Below are positions 1-6,900 of a stretch of 10,689 nucleotides of DNA, piece by piece. A program made the position numbers and the translations under genes. The stretch spans positions 1 through 10,689 of the forward strand of contig NZ_JNWV01000084.1 in NCBI RefSeq assembly GCF_000716535.1. Direction: 5' to 3'. The stretch is from Streptomyces flaveolus. GTDB taxonomy: Bacteria; Actinomycetota; Actinomycetes; Streptomycetales; Streptomycetaceae. How positions within the stretch are numbered: position 1 is the stretch's first letter; each line of letters starts with the position of its first letter. The notes under the pieces are model-generated. The model saw only the letters and a program-made list of their open reading frames with translations. It was not told the DNA's origin and ran no database searches.

Positions 1-113
1 GGGAACCGTACTGTCGCCCGCCACCCAGGAGATCACCCGCCTCGCCCGCCGCATGCTGCTCGCACACGGAGCCGCCCAACGGCCCGCGCGGGACGGCCTC
101 CGCACATGATCGG
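1..113. repeat. Left copy of a 113-bp inverted end repeat
   Basis: Bases 1-113 are the reverse complement of 10577-10689 with one difference, at base 100 (C here, G in the other copy read in the same sense). The first 99 bases match exactly, and similarity stops after base 113 (T here versus G there). The repeat begins at the window edge, so its true length is unknown and it probably continues outward. It spans the 3' end of a coding region plus four bases past the stop codon. Confidence 0.97.
2..109 (+). CDS. C-terminal 35 residues of an unidentified protein (5' part outside window)
   Basis: An open frame enters at the left edge and ends at TGA 107-109. It encodes 35 residues, starting GTVLSPATQEITRLARRM and ending DGLRT. 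Codons are strongly G/C-ending, as in real high-GC actinomycete genes. The sequence is helical and basic, and I do not recognise the family. The same tail occurs at the right edge on the minus strand, and the only base difference is a synonymous Leu codon change (CTC versus CTG). That fits two paralogous or recently duplicated copies of one gene whose 3' ends face each other across the window. It could be a transposase or another repeated gene, but nothing visible proves that. Confidence 0.6.
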   Translation, partial: GTVLSPATQEITRLARRMLLAHGAAQRPARDGLRT

Positions 114-595
114 TGATGAGCCGACCCACCAGCGCGCTCCCCCGCATCCCTCCGGACCGGATGATCACCCGATCGCGCTGCGCTTCGCCCGGTGCGTCAT
201 CGTGGAGCAGGCCGTCCGCCGGCTCGGGCTGACAGACCGCTGCATGGCCGATGAGGTGCAGCGGGAAACGCGGAGGCACCAGGGAGCGCAGATGCGCTCG
301 CCCTGCGGACTGGCTGATCCGGCACGTCCTCAACCGGGTGAACATCGACGCGTTCACGTCGGCGGCAGCTGGGCCGCGAAAAGGAGCGGCCGCTGCCGGC
401 CGGCCACTCGCGAACAGGCCCTCGACGCGTTGCGAATCCAGGGCTCGGCCGCCCGCCCGCGCCGTCCACGCCGCCACCTTCACCGGCCACGACTGGGCGA
501 TCAGCGATCGCGAGCAGCCCATGGCCGGGCGAGGGTGATCGGAGACCTGCCCTTTCATCGGCTCACCGATGTCCCGCATTGCAAGGAGCACCGCC
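114..595. other. Gene-poor stretch with decayed coding-like fragments
   Basis: No intact gene is seen between the left repeat and the membrane protein gene. Bases about 176-296 on the plus strand show high GC3 in one frame (peptide with CVIVEQAVRRLGLTD), and the signal moves to another frame around 305-355 (WLIRHVLNRVNIDAF). This is what a frameshifted remnant looks like, but I cannot name a family. A small perfect 6-bp hairpin (CATCGG, CTCA loop, CCGATG) lies at 556-571, just before the next gene. Confidence 0.4.
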
Positions 596-1165
596 ATGTC
601 CGGACGCAATACCGTTATCCGCAGCCTGCACGATCTGGGGCTGGCCGCGTGGTTCGGTGGCTCCCTGATGGGCGCGGTCGGTCTCAACGGGGCCGCCAAG
701 AAGGAAGGCGGTACGGAGACCGCCCGGGCGCGCATCGCATCAGCCGGCTGGACCAAGTGGATGCCGGTCAGTGCGGCCGCGGTCGCTGCGCACCTCTACG
801 GAGGCGGGGGCCTGCTCGCCGTCAACGCCCACCGGGTGTGCAAGCAGAAAGGCGTGGCCGGCTCCACCACCGCGAAGACGGTCGTCACCGCGGCGGCACT
901 GGCCGCCACCGCCTATGCCCGCGTCCTGGGCAAGAAGATCGAACTCGCCTCCTCCCCCGACCCCCAGGACACCGAGAAGGCAGCCAAGCACCCCATCGAC
1001 ACCGCCAAGGCACAGCGCCAGCTCGCCTGCGTGCAGTGGGCGGTGCCGGCCCTGACCGGAGGCCTCGTGGTCCTCAACGCCCTGCACGGCGAACAGCAAC
1101 GGCCACTCGAGCAACTGCACGGCATGTGGGAGCACGCCCGCGCCGTCACCCCGCTCCTGCCCTGA
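596..1165 (+). CDS. Four-helix integral membrane protein of unknown function
   Basis: The predicted protein has 189 residues. The ATG at 596 is chosen because AAGGAG (583-588) sits seven bases upstream; an in-frame ATG at 569 lacks such a site. Four hydrophobic stretches lie near residues 11-34, 56-78, 91-112 and 144-163, with a hydrophilic loop rich in Lys, Asp and Glu between the third and fourth (about 113-142). The first helix contains a [15 protein letters not shown] segment with a His-Asp pair, resembling small actinomycete membrane proteins usually left as hypothetical. No enzymatic motif, signal peptide or partner gene is visible. It stands alone between decayed DNA on both sides, with no clear terminator. 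The coding call is strong; function is unknown. Confidence 0.88.
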   Translation: MSGRNTVIRSLHDLGLAAWFGGSLMGAVGLNGAAKKEGGTETARARIASAGWTKWMPVSAAAVAAHLYGGGGLLAVNAHRVCKQKGVAGSTTAKTVVTAAALAATAYARVLGKKIELASSPDPQDTEKAAKHPIDTAKAQRQLACVQWAVPALTGGLVVLNALHGEQQRPLEQLHGMWEHARAVTPLLP

Positions 1166-1519
1166 CGGTCAGCACGGGGCGCTGAGCGTGTAGGTGTGGG
1201 TGGTGGTCCACACGGCGCCGTAGGCCGCTGTGCAGGCGCGCTGACCTCCCTGAGCTGCCGTGCGGCCGAGGTCGAGCAAGGTGCGACCTGTGCGAGTTCT
1301 TCGGGACGACTCTCACCCCTGGTGTTCCGCAGCCGCCGGGACGACTCCACCGGCTCCTCGCCATCGAGCTCAAGCGCCCCACGGGGCCCCCGCGCGCCCG
1401 CCGAGCGGGAGGAGGCGGCACGTACATCGGTGTGCGAAATGGGCGCGACGCCACCCCTCGGCCACCGACCCGTGGTCGGCCTGAATCCCACCACCCCACA
1501 CAGTGAGGCGGGAACCCTG
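1166..1519. other. Intergenic stretch without a recognisable gene
   Basis: Several open frames cross this region on both strands, but none has a ribosome binding site, a family resemblance or a consistent codon bias. It may contain the eroded N-terminal part of the SDR pseudogene that follows, but no Rossmann TGxxxGxG or NNAG motif can be found in any frame. Confidence 0.5.
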
Positions 1520-1778
1520 ATAGAACCGACCGTGTCGCCCCCACTCGCCGCCTACGGCTCGTCCAGGAGCGCGGTCACCATGCTGACCATGCAGTACGCC
1601 AAGACGATTCCAGACGTCCGCTTCAATGCGGCGGACCCAGGGCAGACGGCGACCGAATTCACCGGCCGGCTCGGCCACAGCGTCGAGGAGGGTGCCGAGG
1701 CGGCGGTGCGCATCGCCATCCTGGGGTCCGACACGCACCGGTACGGTGACCGACCGCACCGGTGTGCTCCCATGGTGA
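1520..1778 (+). pseudogene. Short-chain dehydrogenase/reductase, C-terminal remnant with frameshift
   Basis: One frame encodes [19 protein letters not shown], then a DVRFNAADPG segment and a VEEGAEAAVRIA helix, which is the order of the SDR active-site helix, the beta-strand with the PG motif and the late helix. At about 1730-1738 the frame must shift by one base; the new frame then reads TGTVTDRTGVLPW and stops at 1776-1778, a typical ending for this SDR subgroup. The catalytic YxxxK motif (Tyr codon 1553-1555) has become YGSSR, losing the lysine. The Rossmann half, about 150 residues, is missing. It is therefore a dead gene on three counts: truncation, frameshift and loss of the catalytic Lys. 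It lies upstream of a MerR/SDR pair, so SDRs are over-represented here. Confidence 0.8.
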
Positions 1779-2174
1779 CCGGGCAGGTCCGACGCCGCGT
1801 GTCCGGAGCATCGCGACCCGGACGGCCGCCTCGTCCCCGTCAGGTGTGAACCGCCCTGCCTTCCCACCTGTGCACGGGACCTGACCGTCCGTCCTGCCGA
1901 CGAGTCCGAGCCGTTCGACGACCCACCCATGGCCGGTACCGTCCCGGCCCCGGCCGAGCTCAGGGCTTCGGCGCCCTCGGGGTCAGCACGCTCCGGCTCG
2001 GATCCAGTGCCCTGTGTGTCCAACATCAGGGTCAAGGCCTTCCCTCGCATGACCGCCCTACGCCGTCCTGTCAGCACTCCGGAGAACCACCCCACCGCGC
2101 TGGTCTCCGCCCGGCCCGAACTGCCCAACCCAGACAGCGAGGCCAGGCCGTTGGGGACGTCTGGCCGACCGCGC
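1779..2174. other. Stretch with no recognisable gene
   Basis: Overlapping open frames exist on both strands (plus from 1929, minus from 2128), but neither shows a recognised motif or a credible ribosome binding site. The plus-strand frame simply continues antisense through the MerR gene into the SDR gene. The region follows the 3' end of the MerR gene, and no clear terminator hairpin was found. Confidence 0.45.
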
Positions 2175-2552
2175 CTACGGATGCGTGTCCGTGATCGCGA
2201 TGACCTCGTCGAGGCGGTCCCGCGCGGCCTCCAGGTCGTTGATCTTGGCCTGGATGCGCTCGCGTTCGACGCGCAGCATGGCTCGTTGATCGGCGTCGGT
2301 GTGCCCGGAGTCCCAGCACGGAAGGAGTTCGGTGATCGTTCGGCTCGTCAGGCCGGCGGCGAACATCTGCTGGAAGAAGCGGACCAGGGAGATGGCCTCC
2401 TGCCGGTACAGGCGCTGGCCGGACGGGCTGCGCTCCGGGGTGAGCAGCCCCTGCTGCTCGTAGTAGCGCACGGCGCGCACCGAGACGCCGGCCCCCCGTG
2501 CCACCTCGCCGATGCGGATCAACCGCTCGGTCGCGTCCGCTGGGACAGACAT
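2175..2552 (-). CDS. MerR-family transcriptional regulator
   Basis: The predicted protein has 125 residues. ATG at 2552 is chosen because the minus strand carries AGAGGA about seven bases before it; a longer frame reaches 2588 but would run into the promoter dyad. The N-terminal winged helix-turn-helix is clear: LIRIGEVARGAGVSVRAVRYYEQQGLL, then the wing with SPSGQRLYRQEA and a helical region RFFQQMFAAGL. The C-terminal third is a long amphipathic helix rich in Glu, Arg and Leu, the antiparallel coiled-coil dimerisation helix of MerR proteins. The short tail has no large effector domain, so the inducer is unknown. It diverges from an SDR gene and shares a 75-bp intergenic region with a MerR-type dyad; by family precedent it would bind there, distort the promoter and activate the SDR when induced. 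Confidence 0.93.
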   Translation of the reverse strand: MSVPADATERLIRIGEVARGAGVSVRAVRYYEQQGLLTPERSPSGQRLYRQEAISLVRFFQQMFAAGLTSRTITELLPCWDSGHTDADQRAMLRVERERIQAKINDLEAARDRLDEVIAITDTHP

Positions 2553-2588
2553 GGTGATTCCTCTCACCCTGGCTCTGACGGCCAGCAC

Positions 2589-2620
2589 TTGCCTCTGACG
2601 TCAACGTCAGGTTTTAGCGT
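2589..2620 (+). promoter_or_regulatory. MerR-type promoter and operator of the divergent SDR gene
   Basis: A -35-like TTGCCT (2589-2594) and a -10-like TAGCGT (2615-2620) are separated by 20 bases, longer than the usual 17-18. Between them lies the dyad CTGACGTCAACGTCAG (2595-2610), with perfect 7-bp arms around a CA centre. A dyad inside an over-long spacer is the signature of MerR-controlled promoters, where the activator untwists the DNA. The expected transcription start falls at about 2627-2628, at the SDR start codon. Confidence 0.78.
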
Positions 2621-2627
2621 ACCGGAC

Positions 2628-3356
2628 ATGGACATCAACAACTCCGTCGCCCTTGTCACCGGAGCCAACCGCGGCCTGGGCCGCGCCTTCGCCCAGCGCC
2701 TGCTCGAACGGGGCGCCCGCAAGGTCTACGCGACGGCCCGCCGACCGGAGACCGTGGACCTGCCCGGGGTCGAGGTGCTGCCCCTCGACATCACCGATCC
2801 CGCATCCGTGAGGGCCGCCGCCGCGGCCGCTCCGGACGTCTCGCTACTCATCAACAACGCGGGAATCAGTACGGGGACCGACCTGGTGACCGGTTCGCCG
2901 GACGCGGTACGGCGCGAACTGGAGACCAACACGTTCGGCCACCTGGAAATGATCAGGAAGTTCGCGCCGGCGCTCGCCAGGAACGGCGGGGGCGCGATCG
3001 TCAACGTCCTCTCCGCCATGTCGTGGTTCGGGGGCAGAGGCGCCGGTGCCTATCACCTGTCCAAGGCCGCCGCCTGGGCCATGACCAACGGCGTCCGCCT
3101 GGAGCTCGCCGAGCAGGGCACGCTCGTCACAGCGGTACACCTCGGCCTGGCCGACACCGACATGGCCGCGAGCTGGCCCGTGGACAAGATCGCTCCGTCG
3201 GACTTGGCCGACGCGGCGCTCGACGGTGTCGAGGCGGGCTCCGCCGAGGTCCTCGCCGATCAGTGGAGTCGGGATGTCAAGTCCCGTCTGCCCCTGACGC
3301 CGGAAGAGTTCAACGCCGCAATGGACCGCGCCCTGGCGGCGCTGACGGCGGCCTGA
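2628..3356 (+). CDS. SDR-family NAD(P)-dependent oxidoreductase, MerR-linked
   Basis: The predicted protein has 242 residues, normal for a classical SDR. Visible motifs are the cofactor loop TGANRGLG (residues 11-18), DI at 54-55, NNAG (76-79), catalytic Asn101, a Ser in NVLSAMS (about 129) and YHLSK with Tyr142 and Lys146. Arg residues after the second strand (ATARRPE) suggest NADP(H) preference. The usual PG motif after the active site is replaced by HLGLADTDM. It should act as a cytoplasmic reductase or dehydrogenase of a carbonyl or alcohol; the substrate is not readable. ATG 2628 has no ribosome binding site and sits about eight bases after the -10 box, so the message is probably leaderless. 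Control by the divergent MerR protein is likely. Confidence 0.93.
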   Translation: MDINNSVALVTGANRGLGRAFAQRLLERGARKVYATARRPETVDLPGVEVLPLDITDPASVRAAAAAAPDVSLLINNAGISTGTDLVTGSPDAVRRELETNTFGHLEMIRKFAPALARNGGGAIVNVLSAMSWFGGRGAGAYHLSKAAAWAMTNGVRLELAEQGTLVTAVHLGLADTDMAASWPVDKIAPSDLADAALDGVEAGSAEVLADQWSRDVKSRLPLTPEEFNAAMDRALAALTAA

Positions 3357-3370
3357 GGGCCCCTCGGGCC
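3350..3370 (+). terminator. GC-rich hairpin overlapping the SDR stop codon
   Basis: The arms GGCCTGAGGG and CCCTCGGGCC face each other across one base with one mismatch; sterically a 7-8-bp stem with a small loop would form. The stop codon TGA lies inside the left arm. There is no following T-run, as is common for actinomycete terminators. Confidence 0.45.
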
Positions 3371-3725
3371 GCACGGACTTCGGTCTCCTGCTTCTCGTCG
3401 GCCTCTCGAACACCTCTGCTGAGGGCATGCGTCGTAAGCCACGTCGGATGCGCTGGTCGAGGTGTTCGGGGGTGCTGAAGGCGACGTCGAAGAGCCGTCC
3501 GCGTCGCAGGAGAGATCAGATGCCTTCGCCGGATCCCGTGATCATCACCGGCTTCCACACCGGCCGTGACAGTCACGCTCGACGGGCTGGGGGCCGCTGC
3601 CCCGGAGGTGCTCGCCGGTCGGGAGACCAGGGAGGCCAAGGCTGTTGCTGCTACCTCGTCACAGCACAGACACGTGGTCGCCCCCCTTCTCGCCGGGTGC
3701 CGCAATGCTGACCGGGGCTTCCGGG
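3371..3725. other. Gap between two convergent genes, no intact gene
   Basis: The SDR gene (plus) and the hydrolase gene (minus) converge on this region. On the minus strand around 3420-3500 a short frame with high GC3 reads RLFDVAFSTPEHLDQRIRRG, which looks like a coding remnant, but its family was not recognised and no start or ribosome binding site accompanies it. Confidence 0.35.
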
Positions 3726-4394
3726 TCATGACGCGGACGGTGCGGCCGGGGTGCCGGGCTCGGGACGCCGGCGGTAGCGGGTGCCATCGGTGTGGACGGT
3801 GCCGCCGGTCGGAACGGGGAAGTGGGTGCCCAGTAGCAGGCTGTCCGTGCCGGCCAGTTGCTCCAGGAGCCGGGTCCGGGTGAGCACCGTCTGCTGTGCG
3901 TCGGTGTCGACGCAGCTGGTGATGTGGGGGTGTGACAGCTGCACCGGGTGGTGGATGCTGTCGCCGGTGATCAGAGCCGTGCGGTCGGTGCCGCGCACTT
4001 CCACGGCGACCTGCCCGGGAGTATGTCCGGGGGTCGGGACGAGGCGAACGCCGGGAGCCACCTCGCGCCCGTGTTCGGAAACGTCGACGGCGTCGTACTG
4101 ACCGCTGTCGCGGACGGGACAGACGGAGTCGCGGAACATCCGGCGGCGCGCCTCGTCCATTTCGGCCGAGGCCCAGTAGTCCCATTCGGCGCGGCTGGTG
4201 AGGTAGCGGGCGTGCGGGAACGTCGGTTTCCAGTGTCCGTCGAGGAGACGGGTGTTCCAGCCGACATGGTCGGTGTGAAGGTGGGTGGTGATGACGAGGT
4301 CCACGGAACCTTCCTCACCCTCGGACGCGCGCTGATCTGCTGGCGACGCCCGAACTCCCGGTAGGAGCTCCATCGCAACTGACGGCCGAACCAT
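3726..4394 (-). CDS. Metallo-beta-lactamase-fold hydrolase, apparently N-terminally truncated
   Basis: The open frame gives 222 residues. The metal-binding set is intact: HLHTDH (residues 38-43), His124 in PTPGHTPG, Asp145 in ITGDS, and His191 in GTHF. The stretch after HLHTDHVGWN and the SIHHPVQ segment match the metallo-hydrolase group that includes lactonase-like enzymes. Relatives usually have about 60-80 more residues before the first metal motif, including a first beta-sheet strand and a VDTGxG-type loop; here only 37 precede it and they look unrelated (Pro/Ala/Arg rich). No good ribosome binding site precedes ATG 4394. Either it is a 5'-truncated pseudogene or the real start was lost by a frameshift. 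It follows the ArsR gene on the same strand, 55 bases downstream, so both may share a transcript. Confidence 0.75.
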   Translation of the reverse strand: MVRPSVAMELLPGVRASPADQRASEGEEGSVDLVITTHLHTDHVGWNTRLLDGHWKPTFPHARYLTSRAEWDYWASAEMDEARRRMFRDSVCPVRDSGQYDAVDVSEHGREVAPGVRLVPTPGHTPGQVAVEVRGTDRTALITGDSIHHPVQLSHPHITSCVDTDAQQTVLTRTRLLEQLAGTDSLLLGTHFPVPTGGTVHTDGTRYRRRPEPGTPAAPSAS

Positions 4395-4449
4395 CCCCCG
4401 TGCGGTCCGATCGTCCGGGCCGCGACCCTTGAGCAGCGGCCGGCACGGA

Positions 4450-4767
4450 TCATTTCACGCGTTCGGCTCTGTCTGTGGCCAGGACGCTGTCGAGTACGGC
4501 GGCGAACCTGTCCCGTGCTTCGTCACGCAGGGACACGTAGCAGCGCGTGCCTTCCATACGTTGCAGAAGGAGCCCGGCGTCGCGGAGCACCTTGATGTGG
4601 TGACTGAAGGTGGACTGTGCGAGCTGCACATTGAAGTCTTGGCGTGTGTGTTCGTTGCCGTCCGCAATGATGTTCATGACGTGGAGGCGGACAGGGTCGC
4701 CGAGGGCTGACAGCACTTTCGCGAGGGTGACGGCTTCGAGGTCGGGATGGGTCAGTTCTCTGGGCAT
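4450..4767 (-). CDS. ArsR/SmtB-type winged-helix transcriptional regulator
   Basis: From ATG 4767 the protein has 105 residues; an alternative in-frame ATG at 4779 adds four. GGAAG lies very close to 4767 and no good site precedes 4779, so the start is uncertain. Visible features are ALGDPVRLHVMNIIADG (helix 1-2 region, residues 21-37), the recognition region QSTFSHHIKVLRDAGLL (51-67) and the wing MEGTRCYVSL (71-80). The Cys-x-Cys metal site of classical arsenic or cadmium sensors is absent and Cys76 is the only cysteine, so it probably senses something other than thiophilic metals. It diverges from an SDR gene with a perfect 18-bp palindrome between them. ArsR proteins are normally repressors released by ligand, so autorepression together with control of the SDR is likely. 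Confidence 0.92.
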   Translation of the reverse strand: MPRELTHPDLEAVTLAKVLSALGDPVRLHVMNIIADGNEHTRQDFNVQLAQSTFSHHIKVLRDAGLLLQRMEGTRCYVSLRDEARDRFAAVLDSVLATDRAERVK

Positions 4768-4792
4768 GACTTCCAGCATACTTCGAACATCG

Positions 4793-4810
4793 ACGATAAT
4801 CGATTATCGT
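4793..4810. promoter_or_regulatory. Perfect 18-bp palindrome, probable ArsR-type operator
   Basis: ACGATAATCGATTATCGT is its own reverse complement over all 18 bases and is AT-rich against a GC-rich background. It lies 25 bases upstream of the ArsR start codon (4767) and upstream of the divergent SDR. On the plus strand, TTCGAA (4782-4787) and TATCGT (4805-4810) are 17 bases apart and could be the SDR promoter, so bound repressor would block it. Confidence 0.8.
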
Positions 4811-4954
4811 GGGTTTCCGGCGCCGCCCCGGAAGCTCTCACGCTGCCTCGCCGCAGAGGCCGCGCGATACGAGGAGGGCGCTAGCGGGGTTTCGATGCCC
4901 GGCGGGGCCCCGCTTCGGTCCAGCCACCTGTCACCACAGTGAGGAAGTACCGTC
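4811..4954 (+). other. Probable 5' untranslated leader of the second SDR gene
   Basis: If transcription starts just after the -10-like box at 4805-4810, the SDR message would have a leader of about 138 bases. It contains a GC-rich self-complementary run (GGCGGGGCCCCGC around 4900-4912) and ends with GAGGAA (4941-4946), a good ribosome binding site eight bases before ATG 4955. No riboswitch or leader peptide was recognised. Confidence 0.4.
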
Positions 4955-5713
4955 ATGAAGCTTGAGCCCACCCTCGACGGTCGCGTCGCGATCGTGACCG
5001 GCGCAGGCTCGGGGATCGGCCGAGCCACGGCGATCGCGATGGCCGAGGCGGGGGCCCACGTCCTCGGTGTGGGCCGACGAGAGGCAGCCCTGGAAGAGAC
5101 CGCCGCCGTCCACTCAAACATCGCGACCCTCGCCGTCGACGTGCGCTCGGAGCAAGCTCCCGAGCTGATCATCGGCGAGGCGATCGACCGGTGGAAGCAA
5201 CTGGACGTGCTGGTGAACAATGCGGGCGCAACCGCTCGCGTCTCCCTCCAAGAGGTGACACGCGAGCGCATCACTGATCTGTTCGACCTCAACGTCATCG
5301 CGCCCACCATGCTCGTCCAAGCGGCACTTCCCCATCTGCGCCGCAGTCATGGCTCGATCATCAACATCTCCAGCACCTACGGCCACCGCCCGCAGCCCGG
5401 CGCCGCCCACTACGCGGCTTCCAAGGCCGCGCTGGAACAGCTGACACGTACCTGGGCGCTCGAACTGGCCGAGGACGGGGTCAGGGTGAACTCCATAGCG
5501 CCCGGCCCGACGGAGAGCGAGGCACTGTCCATGAGCGGTCTCACCGAGGAGGACGTGGCACGGGTCAAGAAGGAGCAGGCCGCACAGATTCCTCTCGGCA
5601 GGCGAGGTGAGCCTGAGGAAGTGGCGTCCTGGATCGTTCGCTTCGCCGATCCCACGTCGACCTGGCTCACGGGCCAGATCCTCACCATCGACGGCGGGCT
5701 GGAACTGGTCTGA
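4955..5713 (+). CDS. SDR-family NAD(P)-dependent oxidoreductase, ArsR-linked
   Basis: The predicted protein has 252 residues and is a complete classical SDR. Motifs are TGAGSGIG (residues 15-22), DV (62-63), NNAG (88-91), catalytic Asn113, Ser in INISS (139-140), YAASK with Tyr153 and Lys157, the PG motif in IAPGP (182-185) and the C-terminal LTGQILTIDGG strand typical of the FabG/gluconate/glucose dehydrogenase-like branch. The GVGRRE stretch after the second strand suggests NADP(H). It probably oxidises or reduces a small alcohol or carbonyl in the cytoplasm; the substrate is unknown. ATG 4955 has GAGGAA eight bases upstream. Control by the divergent ArsR-type regulator through the 18-bp palindrome is inferred. 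Confidence 0.94.
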   Translation: MKLEPTLDGRVAIVTGAGSGIGRATAIAMAEAGAHVLGVGRREAALEETAAVHSNIATLAVDVRSEQAPELIIGEAIDRWKQLDVLVNNAGATARVSLQEVTRERITDLFDLNVIAPTMLVQAALPHLRRSHGSIINISSTYGHRPQPGAAHYAASKAALEQLTRTWALELAEDGVRVNSIAPGPTESEALSMSGLTEEDVARVKKEQAAQIPLGRRGEPEEVASWIVRFADPTSTWLTGQILTIDGGLELV

Positions 5714-5747
5714 TCCGCATGCCCTGTCGGGGCTCCTGGGCCGGTTC

Positions 5748-5932
5748 TGGGTGGATCTTCGTGATCGGCCCGCCACGGGAACCGGCAGATGGCGTGGTTC
5801 GGCCGGCTCGCCCGCCGGTACCCCTTCTTCCGGGCCCCGGCCGCATGCAGGTGAGCCCGCAGGATCGGGGAGTCCACCGGCATGGCCGGGGCCAGATCCT
5901 CCTCGGCGTCACCCTGCGCCATCAGCGCGGTT
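5748..5932 (-). pseudogene. IS5-family transposase internal fragment, frameshifted
   Basis: On the minus strand one frame reads LMAQGDAEEDLAPAMPVDSP, followed by ILRAHLHAAGARKKG, the region around the first catalytic Asp of IS5-type DDE transposases (usual pattern VDST..RAH.HAAGA). The Thr after the Asp-Ser is now Pro. After NHAICR the frame shifts and another frame reads GSRGGPITKIH, matching the family's RSRGG.TTKIH block. Only about 60 codons remain; both ends of the gene and any terminal inverted repeats are missing. The fragment lies 34 bases after the SDR stop codon, so the insertion or its decay has eroded the downstream flank of that gene. Confidence 0.75.
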
Positions 5933-6060
5933 ACGATGAGTGAGGGGCGAGCAGTGCCCCGGGTCCGGCGTCGACGGATCCGGGGGCCGGGGACGGTCGC
6001 ACCGCTCCAGATCGCGCTGGGCCGGGTGGAAATCCGGCCGGCACTCCCGCAGCTCTGTAA

Positions 6061-6231
6061 GCCCACCGTGACGAGCTGACGGCCGCGTTCGCGCATCTGG
6101 GCATCTCCTTCGGACCGATCGAGGGTGGCTGCTTCGGCTTCCGTCGCCTCGACGACGAGCACCCGGACTCCGACAGGGCGTTCAAGCTCCCGCGCGACGA
6201 CATCGCGGTGGCACGGGAGCGGCTCTCCTGA
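6061..6231 (+). pseudogene. 3' end of an unidentified gene, 5' truncated
   Basis: An in-frame stretch between TAA 6058-6060 and TGA 6229-6231 encodes 56 residues with very high GC3, containing FAHLGISFGPIEGGCFGFRR and ending in VARERLS. No ATG or GTG with a ribosome binding site opens the frame, so this looks like the C-terminal end of a gene cut off by the neighbouring insertion-sequence debris. The family is not recognised. The coding signal is codon bias only, so confidence is limited. Confidence 0.4.
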
Positions 6232-6759
6232 TCAGTCACGCAACCGATCCGTCCTGCCTGGTCGAGTCGCGACTCCCTGGCAAGCGCTGACCGTTCGTAA
6301 CCAGGTGCCCGTGGCAGTCATCGAAATGGTCTGCTCCGGCGCACGGGTCCATCGCCGGCGACTGGAGCGCCGGTCCCGTGTCATCGTGGGCTTCTGCTCA
6401 TGTGCAGCCGATCCGAGGGGCGGGGGCCGGCCGGGTGAGGAACTCGGCCCGGTGCGGCACGGGGGCCGTGGACGGTCAGTGAAGGGCGTCGGCCGGCACA
6501 ACAGCATTGTGGCGTGCGGCGTCTTCGGCGACACGATTGCGTCCGGCCTTCGCAGGTGGGAGGGCGGTTCCTGCCGGTTGCGGTGAGGCGCCAGAACAAG
6601 TGCCCGATGCGCGGGCCACGTTGCGGACGTGAATGGCCGGTATCCCACTCCGAAACGCAGGCGTGTCTGCCAGTACAGAGGGCAACAGGAGACCACGAAG
6701 AGGTCGCTGAGCGCATCTCGGTTCACGACGGATGGCCGACGGCAGGGAGGTGGAAGACG
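6232..6759. other. 528-bp gap before the PRC-barrel operon, nothing recognised
   Basis: Open frames exist on both strands but none has a ribosome binding site, homology-like motif or convincing codon bias. The promoter of the downstream operon must lie in its right part, yet no confident -35/-10 pair was found. Base composition is somewhat less GC-rich near 6630-6720. Confidence 0.45.
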
Positions 6760-6900
6760 ATGTGGTGGTTGTGGCTGGTCGTCCTCGTCGCGGTGGTGGC
6801 ATTGCTCGCCGGGGCGGTGGTCCTCGTTCAGGCACGACGCCGGTCCGGAACGGTGATCGCGGTCAACCGCGGGCGCGCCGGCCGGGGAGGCGGACGGTGA
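6760..6900 (+). CDS. 46-residue single-pass membrane peptide
   Basis: ATG 6760 follows GGGAGG (6745-6750) at nine bases. The peptide begins MWWLWLVVLVAVVALLAGAV, a single strongly hydrophobic helix of about 21 residues with a Trp-rich start, followed by a basic cytoplasmic tail with ARRR and many Arg and Gly residues. The Arg-rich tail after the helix predicts N-out, C-in topology by the positive-inside rule. Its stop codon overlaps the GTG start of the next gene by four bases (GTGA), so the two are probably translationally coupled. Function is unknown; it might tether or partner the PRC-barrel proteins at the membrane, which is inference from gene order. Confidence 0.75.
   Translation: MWWLWLVVLVAVVALLAGAVVLVQARRRSGTVIAVNRGRAGRGGGR

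Noticed and set aside
1..113. End repeats as terminal inverted repeats of a transposon spanning the window
   Set aside because: The repeats encode an inward-reading gene tail and start at the window edges, no transposase is intact inside, and no target duplication can be seen. Inverted gene copies or an assembly boundary explain them better.
106..1185. Plus-strand open frame of 359 codons
   Set aside because: It overlaps the left repeat and then runs out of phase through the well-supported membrane protein gene. Its Arg/Pro-rich product is typical of a shadow frame in GC-rich DNA.
1370..2128. Minus-strand open frame of 252 codons
   Set aside because: It lies antisense to the SDR remnant, which has clear family motifs, and its product shows no motif, ribosome binding site or consistent codon bias.
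3310..4185. Minus-strand open frame of 291 codons
   Set aside because: It overlaps the metallo-hydrolase in another frame and encodes low-complexity Arg/Pro/His-rich sequence, so it is a shadow frame.
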